Assembly (NCBI GenBank): GCA_002995645.1
Contig: PUHO01000007.1
Location: forward strand, 1 to 64,000
Reading direction: 5' to 3'
Length of the DNA stretch: 64,000 nucleotides
Source: SAR324 cluster bacterium
GTDB taxonomy: Bacteria > SAR324 > XYD2-FULL-50-16 > HCM1
The notes under the pieces are model-generated. The model worked only from the letters and a program-made list of their open reading frames with translations. It had not been told where the DNA came from and did no database searches. The position numbers and the translations under genes are program-made. This document shows, piece by piece, positions 26,056 through 34,777 of this stretch. Within the stretch, counting starts at the first letter, position 1, and each line of letters starts with the position of its first letter.

Positions 26056-27230
26056 CTATTTTTAAGAATAAACCGGTCATGGAACAAGAAATTTTTACAA
26101 ATTGTATTGTAAAAAACAAACTAGAAGAATTGACCTGTACAAAGCAAAAATTAACGCCAGCAAGATTAAAGCGTATTTTAGAAGAGTCAGACAGAGGCAA
26201 TAACGAGCAAATGCTTGACCTTGCAAAAGAAATGGAAGAGCAAGAACCGCACTATGCGGGCGTCTTAGCAGTACGCAAAAGAGCGATTACTTCCCTTCCT
26301 ATGCGTATAGACAAAATAAACGAGTTCCCACAAGAAATGGGCGATTTACTTAAACAAGTAATAAACGATCCTTGTTTTGGTCATATGTTAGAAGACGCAC
26401 TAGACGCGCTAGGAAAAGGGTATAGTGTGATTGAAATTATATGGCAAAGAAAAAAAGGTTTTTGGATACCGAAAGAATACGTCTGGAAAGATCAAAAGCT
26501 ATTTCAAATTGATATGAACAGTCGTAACAAAGTGTATTTTATAGGTAAAGAAAAAAAGCAGCTAATCCCGCAATATAAAGCTATTGTGCATTTACATAAA
26601 TTGAAAAGCGAAGTGACTGCAAACGGCGGATTAGCAAGGTTAGTTTCGTTTAACTATATGTGTAAAAACTTTACGCTACAAAGTTGGATGCGTTTTCTTG
26701 AACTATTTGGGCAACCGCTTAGGTTGGGAAAATATGCAAAAGGAGCAAAAGAACAAGATATAGCGGTGTTGAAAAAAGCAGTTTCCTATATAGGAAGCGA
26801 TGCGGCGGCAGTAATACCGGAAAATATGCAAATTGAATTTGTCCAATCACTACGAAGTGGGAACGCAGAAATATTTGAAGATCTGGCAAGGTGGCTAGAT
26901 GAACAAATATCAAAAGCCGTGTTAGGGCAAACCATGACCAGCGATAGCGGAAGCAGCTTTTCCCAAGCAAAAGTGCACAATGAAGTAAGGCAAGATATTT
27001 GTCGTGCTGACACAATGCATTTAGCAAGGACACTTAACAAAGACCTAATTAAAGCGATTGTAGATATTAATTTTGGAGAACAAACAATATATCCGCAATT
27101 TTGTTTTGCATTACCAACGAAAATAGACGCGCAAAGCGTGTTGGAAAGCGTTAAAACGCTTATTCCACTAGGCTTGAACGTGGATCTTGATGCGGTTGCG
27201 AAAATGCTTAACATTCCTGTTAGTAAATAA
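26049..27230 (+). CDS. Portal protein, Mu gp29-like (DUF935)
   Basis: 393 aa. It forms the ring through which DNA enters and leaves the capsid. Family marks include LTPARLKRILEESDRGN near residue 37, DLAKEMEEQEPHYAGVLAVRKRAI near residue 57, LGKGYSVIEIIW near residue 118 and LGQTMTSDSG near residue 295. It is shorter than Mu gp29 (~510 aa), lacking much of the C-terminal region. The ATG lies in the last bases of the third 165-bp repeat; an in-frame ATG at 26079 is an alternative start. Mu gp30 (minor head protein F) would normally follow and is absent. Confidence 0.88.
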   Translation: MQPIFKNKPVMEQEIFTNCIVKNKLEELTCTKQKLTPARLKRILEESDRGNNEQMLDLAKEMEEQEPHYAGVLAVRKRAITSLPMRIDKINEFPQEMGDLLKQVINDPCFGHMLEDALDALGKGYSVIEIIWQRKKGFWIPKEYVWKDQKLFQIDMNSRNKVYFIGKEKKQLIPQYKAIVHLHKLKSEVTANGGLARLVSFNYMCKNFTLQSWMRFLELFGQPLRLGKYAKGAKEQDIAVLKKAVSYIGSDAAAVIPENMQIEFVQSLRSGNAEIFEDLARWLDEQISKAVLGQTMTSDSGSSFSQAKVHNEVRQDICRADTMHLARTLNKDLIKAIVDINFGEQTIYPQFCFALPTKIDAQSVLESVKTLIPLGLNVDLDAVAKMLNIPVSK

Positions 27231-27248
27231 ATAAACCTAAGGAGGTAT

Positions 27249-27389
27249 ATGATAATTATAATTATAGCATATTTAGTCATGTGTTGTTTGTATATTTGTA
27301 GCGGTTATATGGCATACAAAAACGGCAGCGTTTGGAATCTAAATAAATTTATCCGTTTCGTACGGCATTGGTTAACACATAGAAAATAG
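27249..27389 (+). CDS. Small single-span membrane protein
   Basis: 46 aa, starting with MIIIIIAYLVMCCLYICSG, one hydrophobic helix followed by a basic tail (RFVRHWLTHRK). AAGGAGG lies 5 bp upstream of the ATG, one of the best ribosome binding sites in the cluster, so it is probably real. A holin-like or spanin-like role is possible from size and position, but no family is recognised and no endolysin gene is nearby. Confidence 0.65.
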   Translation: MIIIIIAYLVMCCLYICSGYMAYKNGSVWNLNKFIRFVRHWLTHRK

Positions 27390-27396
27390 GGGAATT

Positions 27397-27717
27397 ATGG
27401 AAGGACTATGGCAAGAATTACTACGTATACGTATAGGTTGGATAGTATACGGCATGATTGGCGGCGTAATGGCTTTAATTGTGTTTATTACAAAAGCCGT
27501 TACAAATAACAAGAGAAAAGAAAGGAAAGAATTGGAAAAGTTTATACAAAAATTAGTGGTCCTAGAAAGGAAGCTCTACGGCTTACCAACAAAACAGGCA
27601 ATGAACGGTTTATTTTCTCGTTTAGCCAGTTTAGAAGCGACTTTGAAAACACAATCGCAAAATTTGGATATCATACAAAAGGGAATACTTAACTTAAGCT
27701 TAGAAAAAAGGGGGTAA
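27397..27717 (+). CDS. Membrane-anchored coiled-coil protein, DUF2730-like (Mu gp25 position)
   Basis: 106 aa with an N-terminal transmembrane helix (about 13-32) followed by a charged coiled coil containing YGLPTKQAMNGLFSRLASLEA. That is the pattern of DUF2730 proteins found in Mu-like phages before the terminase genes. Function unknown in the family. Here it lies after the portal gene instead of before terminase, one sign of rearrangement. It starts 7 bp after the small membrane protein gene and ends 1 bp before the next. Confidence 0.7.
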   Translation: MEGLWQELLRIRIGWIVYGMIGGVMALIVFITKAVTNNKRKERKELEKFIQKLVVLERKLYGLPTKQAMNGLFSRLASLEATLKTQSQNLDIIQKGILNLSLEKRG

Positions 27718-27718
27718 A

Positions 27719-27907
27719 ATGGGAAGTGTAACAAACAAGAAAACAAGCAGAAGAATACTATTAAAAGCACAAGAAGAATATAAGAAAAGAGGCGGTATTG
27801 TTAAAAAATTACCACCTTCACCGGAATGGAATCTAGAAAGGTCGTCTTACTATTCTTGGTTAGTGATCGCTAAAACAAGAATTGATTTAGCCGAGTTTGC
27901 CTATTAA
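27719..27907 (+). CDS. Small phage-cluster protein, unknown
   Basis: 62 aa, basic, soluble. It starts 1 bp after the DUF2730-like stop with AAAGGGGG upstream of the ATG, so it is probably translated. No family recognised. Mu gp26 occupies the corresponding place after gp25, but I cannot show homology. Confidence 0.55.
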   Translation: MGSVTNKKTSRRILLKAQEEYKKRGGIVKKLPPSPEWNLERSSYYSWLVIAKTRIDLAEFAY

Positions 27908-27919
27908 GTAAAATCGCAA

Positions 27920-28654
27920 TTAAAGTAAGACTGTTTTACAAATCGCACGACCAAGAACTTGGAGTTGATCAAACGATTCTCTAGGGATAAAAATCTTTTC
28001 ATATTCTTGGTTCGCACTGATTAAAGTAAGCCCGTCGCTACGAAGTTGCGTTGATTTACAATAGATTCGATTGTCAAAGTATAGAATATAAATACAACCG
28101 TCTTCTAGGTTTTTATCTGCTGTGTTAATTAATACTTTATCCCCGGGGCTAAGTATAGGCGACATAGAATTACCTTGAATAGTAATAACATGCGCCGACG
28201 CAGTATAGATCCCGAATTCTTCAAGAAAACGCCTAGGAACGGCAAGACGCTTTTCCGTTTCATCAGAAGCAAGGAAATTGCCGGTGCCGGCAGAAGCGTA
28301 TACGTCGTCGCGAATAGTGATATACGCCATATCTTGCGTATTAGAAGAAGGAAGCAAGCCTTCGTCCGGCGGTTCGAGTGTTACCACGTCCATCATAGTG
28401 TCGTGATATTTCATAGAGGTTGATTCAAGGTAATCAAGACCGGTATATTCTTTTTCTTTAGCAGGGAGTTTGCCAGTAGCAAGCCATTGTAAAGAAACGT
28501 TAGCAACGTTGGCAATACGAACGGCTTTGTCAATAGACGGCATAGATCCGTGTAAGTATTTGTGTAATGTAGTAGAGGTTAAATTACATTCTTTTGCAAA
28601 TTGACGTAAACTTTTGTCGCCAATAGCAATTTTTAATCTTTCAGAAAAACTCAT
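27920..28654 (-). CDS. Phage repressor: HTH plus S24 LexA-like peptidase
   Basis: 244 aa from the ATG at 28654; a TTG three codons upstream is a weaker alternative. The N-terminal XRE-type helix-turn-helix (KSLRQFAKECNLTSTTLHKY) is at about 15-40. The C-terminal S24 domain has the self-cleavage pair in SAGTG (about 125), catalytic Ser in GNSMSP (about 160) and the Lys in IYCKS (about 205). Such repressors keep a prophage silent and self-cleave with RecA during the SOS response. It is convergent with the genes to its left and divergent from those to its right. It is the only plain regulatory gene in the cluster. Confidence 0.9.
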   Translation of the reverse strand: MSFSERLKIAIGDKSLRQFAKECNLTSTTLHKYLHGSMPSIDKAVRIANVANVSLQWLATGKLPAKEKEYTGLDYLESTSMKYHDTMMDVVTLEPPDEGLLPSSNTQDMAYITIRDDVYASAGTGNFLASDETEKRLAVPRRFLEEFGIYTASAHVITIQGNSMSPILSPGDKVLINTADKNLEDGCIYILYFDNRIYCKSTQLRSDGLTLISANQEYEKIFIPRESFDQLQVLGRAICKTVLL

Positions 28655-28862
28655 AATGAACAAAAAGAAGGAGGTCTATTAAATAAGGACTAGGTAACTC
28701 ACGTTCGCGTTGGTACTAATAAAACGAAAATGAAGGCATGTAATTCTATGATTAGCAAAACTCTATTTTATATAGATCAAGAAGGATTGTAAAGGAAATA
28801 TATAGGAACAAGAATAGACGCGGTTAGTATAAAAATTAAATTGTAAAAACAAAGAAAAGCAT

Positions 28863-29162
28863 ATGCAAAAAGAAGAAACGATTATAAACGTTATTATACG
28901 AGAATGGGGAGATTTGTCAAATTTCTTGCTATGGGCAGGGTATAAAGAAAACAACAAGTATATTCTAGCTGATTTTATAGACACAAACAAAAACGCAAAA
29001 GGAAAAGTAAGTTGTTTAAAATGGGCAATTTGGCAAACTTTCAAAGGTGAAATGAAAGCAAAGAAAACAGCTTGCCCACCTGTTGCGAGCTATATGCTTC
29101 CTATGGCGGAAAGTTGGCAATATAAAGTGGAGCAATATTTATTACAAGAAAGCAAACTATAA
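28863..29162 (+). CDS. Unknown 99-aa protein downstream of the repressor promoter region
   Basis: 99 aa, no membrane segment or signal. Divergent from the repressor across a 208-bp gap, the position of an early gene in Mu-like phages. It ends 9 bp before the DUF3164 gene. No family is recognised. The ribosome binding site is weak (AAAGAAAAG). Likely a remnant of the early region. Confidence 0.6.
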   Translation: MQKEETIINVIIREWGDLSNFLLWAGYKENNKYILADFIDTNKNAKGKVSCLKWAIWQTFKGEMKAKKTACPPVASYMLPMAESWQYKVEQYLLQESKL

Positions 29163-29171
29163 AGGGGAAAA

Positions 29172-29798
29172 ATGGAAGAACAAGATAAACGCAATATATT
29201 AAACGAATATATGACGAACGGGCAAGGATACTTAATTCCAAAAGAACAGGTTTCTCAAATCGATCAACTAAGGGATCAATTAATAGAGGAACTCTTTACA
29301 AAAGCAAAGCAATATAAACAGACAATAGAAGAAATCAAACAAACAACATTAAAGGAAATAGAAAGCTTTTTGTTCTTATGTGCAGGCGAGTATAAAGTAA
29401 AACTAGGCGGGAAAAAAGGTAACGTTAGCTTAACTAGTTTTAACGGGTTAAAGCGAGTGCAAATTAAAACGCAAGCTAAAATTGCTTTTAATGAAGGTGC
29501 TAAGATGGCAAAAGAGCTTATAGACGAATGTATACAAGAATGGTCTTTTGGTGCGGATAGTAAAATAGTAGCTTTAATTGAACATGCCTTTCAAACAGAT
29601 AAGCAAGGTAACATGAATATTACAAGAGTGCTGAGTTTGCGTAAGCTAGCTATAAAAGAAATCAAATGGCAAAAAGCAATGGAATTGTTAACAGACGCCA
29701 TGCAGGTAATCGGTAGTAAAAAGTATATTAATTTTTACACAAGAGAAACGCACGAAGACGGCTGGGAAATAATGAATCTAGATTGGGCAAGAATATAG
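29172..29798 (+). CDS. DUF3164 protein of Mu-like phage early region
   Basis: 208 aa. Matches the DUF3164 pattern: QIDQLRDQLIEELFTKAK near residue 25, GEYKVKLGGKKGNVSLTSFNGLKRVQ near residue 72, IDECIQEWSFGAD near residue 112, ALIEHAFQTDKQGNMN, and the end VIGSKKYINFYTRE. In Mu-like phages it is usually encoded between the transposase genes and the late genes. Function unknown. AAAGGGG precedes the ATG. Its presence here, inside head genes, suggests that an early module collapsed onto the late operon. Confidence 0.85.
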   Translation: MEEQDKRNILNEYMTNGQGYLIPKEQVSQIDQLRDQLIEELFTKAKQYKQTIEEIKQTTLKEIESFLFLCAGEYKVKLGGKKGNVSLTSFNGLKRVQIKTQAKIAFNEGAKMAKELIDECIQEWSFGADSKIVALIEHAFQTDKQGNMNITRVLSLRKLAIKEIKWQKAMELLTDAMQVIGSKKYINFYTRETHEDGWEIMNLDWARI

Positions 29799-29817
29799 TC
29801 AAGTAAAAACAAAGGAT

Positions 29818-30657
29818 ATGAATATGAATCAAAAAGAAGCAACAAGACAAGTTAAAGAAATAATGTGGGTACAAATTCTACCAAAAGGTAAAGAAATACA
29901 AGGGAAAGACGGACGTACGTTTATTAACGAAGGAAGCGATAAACTAGCAAGTCAGTTTAATCAAGAAAAAAGAGAAATCCCCATTGATATAGCTCATGCC
30001 GGCGAAGTCTCTGATCTAGGCAAAGAACCGCCGGCTATTGGTTGGATTTGCAAAATGGAAGCAAGAGAAGAAGAGCTTTGGGCACAAATACAATGGAGGA
30101 AAGAAGGCTTAGCACTCTTGCAAGACAAGCAATATAAATATATCTCGCCGGCGTTAGTTGTGAAAGACGGAAAGATTAAAGAAATAAGTAGTATTGGGAT
30201 AACAAACCACCCTAATTTAATTATGAAGTCGCTTAACTCAAAAAGCAAAGACAAACAAGACGTTTTATTTCTTGCAAAAGCAATGGAATTGCAGTTTGAG
30301 ACAAAAGAAAAACAAAACGATCTAGAAATAGCATTGCAAAGAGCAAGAAAAGCGGAAACCGAACTGGAAGCATTCAAAGCAAAGGAGGAAACAAAAGTTA
30401 TTGAAAATATGGTGGAAGACGCCATTGAAAAAGGAAAGATCTTACCTATTTCAAAAGCAATATATATGAATTTATGTAAAACAAAAGAAGGGCGAATCGA
30501 GTTTGAAGAAACAATTAAAAAAATGCCTTCTTTATATTTAGAACAAGAAATATTAATTAAACAAGAAGAAAGCGACGTTGATTTTAACAAGCAAGAAAAA
30601 GATATGCTAGCTACGTTACAAATTTCAACAAAGCAAATAAAAGAACTAGGTAAGTAA
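29818..30657 (+). CDS. Capsid protease/scaffold, Mu gpI-like (gp32)
   Basis: 279 aa. The N-terminal half is a Mu I-type prohead protease (IPIDIAHAGEVSDLGKEPPAIGWI near residue 45, with catalytic-region His, then QYKYISPALVV near 108 and ISSIGITNHPNL near 125). The C-terminal half is a long charged coiled coil (about 150-215) serving as scaffold, as in the Mu I/Z arrangement. It is shorter than Mu I (361 aa). It lies directly upstream of the major capsid gene. A second in-frame ATG two codons on is equally placed for the AAAGGAT site. Confidence 0.85.
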   Translation: MNMNQKEATRQVKEIMWVQILPKGKEIQGKDGRTFINEGSDKLASQFNQEKREIPIDIAHAGEVSDLGKEPPAIGWICKMEAREEELWAQIQWRKEGLALLQDKQYKYISPALVVKDGKIKEISSIGITNHPNLIMKSLNSKSKDKQDVLFLAKAMELQFETKEKQNDLEIALQRARKAETELEAFKAKEETKVIENMVEDAIEKGKILPISKAIYMNLCKTKEGRIEFEETIKKMPSLYLEQEILIKQEESDVDFNKQEKDMLATLQISTKQIKELGK

Positions 30658-30691
30658 ATAAGTATAAATACATAAGAAAGGAAATATCAAT

Positions 30692-31600
30692 ATGTTACAA
30701 CAAAGAACAATAGACACGTTGGAAAAAGCATTTAAATCTATTTTTAAAGAAACACTAACTATACAAAAAACAGACTGGTCAAAAATAGCGTCGTTAGTGC
30801 AATCTTCTTCTTTAAGCTCGTCTTATCATTGGGCGAATCGCTTTCCTGTTATGAGTGAATGGATAAACGAAAGAAAGAAAACAAATTCAATGGCGAAACC
30901 GTTTGCCATAGAAAATAAGAAATATGAATCCCATATTGAAGTCGATACGGCGGATATTGAAGATAATAATATAGGAAGCTATCGTATTTTAATTGAAGAA
31001 ATGGCGGCGGCAGTAGAAAGAAACAAAGATAAGTATATTTTTAAGTTACTTAAAGACGGTTTTACTAATACCGGCTATGACGGCGTACCTTTTTTCAGTG
31101 ATAACCACCAAATAACGGCAAACATAGACGGTACGGGCGCAAAAATAAAAGTTTCTAATATACTCAATCCTTTAGTCTCTATTAAACCGGCTTGGTTTGT
31201 TCTAGATGCGTCAAGAGCGTTAAAACCTTTTATCTTGCAAGAAAGAACAAATCCTTCTTTTCATGCGTTAACAAATAGCGATTCAAATTACCTTTTTGAA
31301 TTTGACCGTATTCCGTTTGGCGTACGGTGGAGAGGAAGCTTCGGCTACGGTGCTTATCAAAGTATTATTGCTTGCCGTGATGCGTTAACAGGCGCTAATT
31401 TTGGTAAAGCAGTTAATCAGCTGTTACAAATGAAAATGAACGGAAACGAATATTTTGGATTTAAACCGACTCATTTAATTGTTCCGCCAAGCTTACGTTC
31501 CGACGCGCAAACGATTATTAAAAAAACGGCGTTAACCAGCGGGGACAGTAATCCTAATTATAATGCAGTAGATATTATTGTTTCACCGTGGCTTGCCTAA
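30692..31600 (+). CDS. Major capsid protein, Mu gpT-like (gp34)
   Basis: 302 aa, close to Mu gpT (305 aa). Family marks: YHWANRFPVMSEWINERK near residue 47, YESHIEVDTADIEDNNIGSY near residue 75, GVPFFSDNHQI near residue 125 and HLIVPPSLRSDAQTI near residue 263. It builds the icosahedral head. The CDS appears intact. Confidence 0.9.
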   Translation: MLQQRTIDTLEKAFKSIFKETLTIQKTDWSKIASLVQSSSLSSSYHWANRFPVMSEWINERKKTNSMAKPFAIENKKYESHIEVDTADIEDNNIGSYRILIEEMAAAVERNKDKYIFKLLKDGFTNTGYDGVPFFSDNHQITANIDGTGAKIKVSNILNPLVSIKPAWFVLDASRALKPFILQERTNPSFHALTNSDSNYLFEFDRIPFGVRWRGSFGYGAYQSIIACRDALTGANFGKAVNQLLQMKMNGNEYFGFKPTHLIVPPSLRSDAQTIIKKTALTSGDSNPNYNAVDIIVSPWLA

Positions 31601-31620
31601 TAAAAGCAAAAGGGAATCTA

Positions 31621-31848
31621 ATGGAAAAAACAATAGATAAAACAGAAACAAAGGAAGCAAAGCTAACGTACGTTACGGCAAAATTAAGCGATGAGTATAA
31701 ACTAAAATTTCCTTTTAATCATTCATATAAAACAAAAAGGTATATATGGCAATACGAACCGCGTAGCTACTTTTGTACAAACGAAGAGAAAATAGCAATA
31801 ACAAAGAATAGATTTTTAACGATCATTAAAAGAAAGGTAAAGCTATGA
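31621..31848 (+). CDS. Unknown small protein, Mu gp35 position
   Basis: 75 aa from the ATG at 31621, chosen because AAAAGGGA lies just upstream and an earlier in-frame start overlaps the capsid gene. Basic, no membrane segment. No family recognised, but it holds the place of gp35 between gpT and gp36. Ends with a 4-bp overlap with the next gene. Confidence 0.6.
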   Translation: MEKTIDKTETKEAKLTYVTAKLSDEYKLKFPFNHSYKTKRYIWQYEPRSYFCTNEEKIAITKNRFLTIIKRKVKL

Positions 31849-32231
31849 ATTGGATTTGTACACTAGAAGATATGATAGCAAGGTACGGCGAAGATAAGCT
31901 TGTTCATAACGATGGTAAGCTTGCTAAAGAAGCTATTAAAAAGACCATAGAAGATGCGCAAGCTATTATTAAAATATACGTGCCGAATCTAGATCAGTCA
32001 AATAAAGAGACAAAAGAAATTTTAAAGCCAATTTGCCTGGATATAGCTTTATATCGTTTAAGCGATTACGTAACAAGCGATATAGACGTCCGGCAAAGAT
32101 ATGAACAAGCAATGGAGACTTTAGCTTTTATAGCAAAAAAAGCAGATAAAGGCGAAGCGCTACCAAGCTTAACAAATAAAAAAGAAAAGACCTATAGTGA
32201 AATAATTTATAAACGAGGTACTTTTTCTTAA
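31845..32231 (+). CDS. Head-tail connector-type protein, Mu gp36-like (DUF1320)
   Basis: 128 aa. DUF1320 pattern: TLEDMIARYGEDKLV at the N-terminus, an AIKKTIEDAQAIIKIYV helix, CLDIALYRLSDYVTSD and VRQRYEQAMETLAFIAK. Proteins of this group complete the neck below the portal. Overlaps the previous gene by 4 bp. Confidence 0.83.
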   Translation: MNWICTLEDMIARYGEDKLVHNDGKLAKEAIKKTIEDAQAIIKIYVPNLDQSNKETKEILKPICLDIALYRLSDYVTSDIDVRQRYEQAMETLAFIAKKADKGEALPSLTNKKEKTYSEIIYKRGTFS

Positions 32232-32244
32232 CCATAGGGAGAAT

Positions 32245-32853
32245 ATGAATTTATTAGAAATAAGAGAATATATTCTTTCCTATTTACAATCCTCTTTGCA
32301 AGCGATTATCCCCATAAAATCAATTGTGACAAGGGCAAGCGCCGTAAACGAGCAAGTATTAGCAAAACAAGCAAGTAAGAATACGGCGGCTTTGTATTTA
32401 ACGATTAAAGGAATTAAAGACTATGAACTTAATCCGGCAGAAATGGAAATACAAGGCGAGCTTGTGCAAACCACAAGAACAACGGGCATATTAAAAGGAG
32501 ACGAGCAAGCGTTGGTTTTACTTTGTGATGTGATTGCCGTTATACACGCTTTGGAAGAAGCGGCATGCGGCATAGACGCGCCGGCTATTACGGCGGCGCA
32601 AAACATAACGAGTCAACAAAGTTTAGATATGAACTTACATGTTTGGAAAATAGATTTTAACTGGAAAGTGGGAATACAAGGAATCACAACTTTACAAGAT
32701 AAAATTAAAACCTACTATGACGACGACATGTTGTATGCTGCGAAAAATAAAAATATCACATTATTTGAAGGGTATCTAGCAAAGCATAATATAAGCGCAA
32801 CAAACTGGGTGCAAGAAAAGGTAGTTTTTGAAAAAAATAAGAATATAAAATAA
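32245..32853 (+). CDS. Mu gp37-like protein (DUF1834)
   Basis: 202 aa. Pattern of DUF1834 proteins (Mu gp37): ALYLTIKGIKDYELNPAEM near residue 45, then VLLCDVIAVIHAL and an internal WKIDFNWKVGIQ near the C-terminal third. It is believed to act at the head-tail joining or tail-terminator position. AGGGAG precedes the ATG and the sheath gene starts 10 bp after the stop. Confidence 0.75.
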   Translation: MNLLEIREYILSYLQSSLQAIIPIKSIVTRASAVNEQVLAKQASKNTAALYLTIKGIKDYELNPAEMEIQGELVQTTRTTGILKGDEQALVLLCDVIAVIHALEEAACGIDAPAITAAQNITSQQSLDMNLHVWKIDFNWKVGIQGITTLQDKIKTYYDDDMLYAAKNKNITLFEGYLAKHNISATNWVQEKVVFEKNKNIK

Positions 32854-32863
32854 AAAGGAATAT

Positions 32864-34327
32864 ATGGCAATTACATTTAACGAAGTTCCAGCAGCTTTAC
32901 GCGTTCCGGGGATATATACGGAAGTAAACGCAAGTTTAAGCGGCACAGGAGTAAATACAAAAAAGGTGTTAGTAATCGGACAACAAACAAGCACGGCAAC
33001 GGCAACAACGAATAAAGTTGTTTACGTTAGCAGTAAAGCAAGAGCAAAAAGCTTGTTTGGTGTGGGTAGTATGCTAGCAGCAATGATAGAGAGTTTTTTT
33101 AATTATAATAAGCAAGTAGAGTTATACGCGCTTCCGGTGGCAGATCAAGCGGGCGCTGTGGCGGCAAGTTCGGAAATAACCGTTGCCGCAACCTCCGCCG
33201 GGGCAGACGGTTCGCTTAGCTTATATGTAAACGACGTTTTAGTAAGCATTATTGTAAAAAAAGGAGAAACAGAAGAGACAATAGCAAAAAATATTAGTGA
33301 TACTATTAACACAATGCCGTCTTTACCTATAACGGCAACAGTACAAAGTAAAGATAAAAATAAAGTGTTGTTAACGGCAAATCACGCAGGCGAGATAGGT
33401 AATGATATTAGTATGAATCAAAATCTACTTGGTGAAAGCGGCGTGGAAGGGGTGGCGCTTACTTTAAGCAGTCTAGCAAACGGAGCGAAAAACCCCGATA
33501 TTGCCGCGGCTTTACAAGCGATTGATAGCGTTCATTATAATTATTTTATTGTGCCTTATACAGATCAAAGTAACATAACGGCACTACAAAACGAATTAGA
33601 CGCAAGGTATAAAGCACTAGAACAAAAAGGAGCACGTGCTTTTATAGCGAAAAAAGGAACGCTAGACGAAGTGTTATTATTTGGAAAATCAAGTAATGCT
33701 ATTCATATTAGTTGTATAGATGCAAGTAATAGCGTCAGTCCGCTTACTTCTTGGGTGGCAACTAACGCTGCCGTTGCAATTGAAACCTTGTCTATAGATC
33801 CGTCTTTACCTTTATATAATAAACGTTTACCAAACCTAATAGCAGGGAAAACACGTTCTTTACAAGAAAGGAATACGCTATTATTTAACGGCATTACAAC
33901 GCATTTTGTTTCTATAGATACGCAAGTATATCTAGAAAGGCAAATTATGATGTATAAGCAAACGCCGCAAGGTGACGCTGATACAAGTTACTTAGATATA
34001 GAAATCCCGGAAACACTAGACTCGATTCGTAATATACAAAGAACAGAAGCGCAAAAAAGATTTGCCGGATATAAACTAGCGAAAACAGATGAAATATTTG
34101 CAGCAGGGCAAAAGGTGATGACTCCTCAAGTATTCAAAGGGTTTTTATTAGATTTATACAGACGGGTTTTTCTTGAGGAAAAAGGTTGGGTGCAAGATTA
34201 TGATAATTATAAAAAAACCTTACTAGTACAAGTAAACGAATCAGATAAAACAAGAATAGATTGGAAAGACGAACCAACGTTAATAGGTCAATTTTATATT
34301 GGCGTGGGATTAATCGAGTTTATATAA
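32864..34327 (+). CDS. Contractile tail sheath, Mu gpL-like (gp39)
   Basis: 487 aa (Mu gpL is 495). Starts with IPAALRVPGIYTEVN-like ITFNEVPAALRVPGIYTEV, the standard sheath N-terminus, has the long polymorphic domain in the middle and ends with KTRIDWKDEPTLIGQFYIG, typical for Mu-type sheaths. It shows that the particle has a contractile tail. Intact. Confidence 0.93.
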   Translation: MAITFNEVPAALRVPGIYTEVNASLSGTGVNTKKVLVIGQQTSTATATTNKVVYVSSKARAKSLFGVGSMLAAMIESFFNYNKQVELYALPVADQAGAVAASSEITVAATSAGADGSLSLYVNDVLVSIIVKKGETEETIAKNISDTINTMPSLPITATVQSKDKNKVLLTANHAGEIGNDISMNQNLLGESGVEGVALTLSSLANGAKNPDIAAALQAIDSVHYNYFIVPYTDQSNITALQNELDARYKALEQKGARAFIAKKGTLDEVLLFGKSSNAIHISCIDASNSVSPLTSWVATNAAVAIETLSIDPSLPLYNKRLPNLIAGKTRSLQERNTLLFNGITTHFVSIDTQVYLERQIMMYKQTPQGDADTSYLDIEIPETLDSIRNIQRTEAQKRFAGYKLAKTDEIFAAGQKVMTPQVFKGFLLDLYRRVFLEEKGWVQDYDNYKKTLLVQVNESDKTRIDWKDEPTLIGQFYIGVGLIEFI

Positions 34328-34353
34328 ATTAAGCAAAGTAAAAAGGAAATAGT

Positions 34354-34716
34354 ATGGCAAAATTAAATCAAGTAGAAAAGGTGCAAGTGCCGAGTATAGG
34401 CGCGTTGCCTGTTCGTTCTGTTGGCAGTGTGTTCAAAGCGTCCGGCGTAGTAAGAAAATTTCAAGCGGCAGTGGGCATTTCAGACGGTGGCTTTACAACA
34501 GAGAATCAACCGGCAGAATTAAACTTACAACTTAATGCTTCAAGTAAGCTGGATCTTTCTCAGTTAAATAGTGTGGAGAATGAAACAATAACGGTGAGCT
34601 TATCTAATAATAGCGTATATACTATGCCAAACGCATGGTGTAGCGAGCCTGCCGAATTAAGGCAAGGCGTTATTGTCGTTCAGTTTCAGTCAAATAGAAG
34701 CGATAAAATACAATAA
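34354..34716 (+). CDS. Tail tube protein, Mu gpM-like (gp40)
   Basis: 120 aa (Mu gpM is 118). Family PF10618. It forms the inner tube within the sheath. C-terminal pattern SNNSVYTMPNAWCSEPAELRQGVIVVQFQS fits tube proteins of this group. AAAAGGAAA precedes the ATG. Confidence 0.85.
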   Translation: MAKLNQVEKVQVPSIGALPVRSVGSVFKASGVVRKFQAAVGISDGGFTTENQPAELNLQLNASSKLDLSQLNSVENETITVSLSNNSVYTMPNAWCSEPAELRQGVIVVQFQSNRSDKIQ

Positions 34717-34742
34717 CATGAAAGGTTAACTTGCGCTAGTTC

Positions 34743-34756
34743 GTAAGTTAACTTAC
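34743..34756. repeat. 14-bp perfect palindrome between gpM and gp41
   Basis: GTAAGTTAACTTAC, with a related GGTTAACTTGC 20 bp upstream. It lies between two co-oriented late genes. It has no loop and no U-tract, so it is not a standard terminator. Significance unclear. Confidence 0.45.
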
Positions 34757-34777
34757 ACAATGAAAGAAGGATATATA

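Noticed and set aside
28661..28680. Orphan AAGGAGG on the plus strand in the repressor upstream region
   Set aside because: No start codon follows within a usable distance, and the downstream frame closes at once.
29994..30590. 198-aa minus-strand ORF
   Set aside because: Shadow of the capsid protease/scaffold gene, with low-complexity Ser-rich translation.
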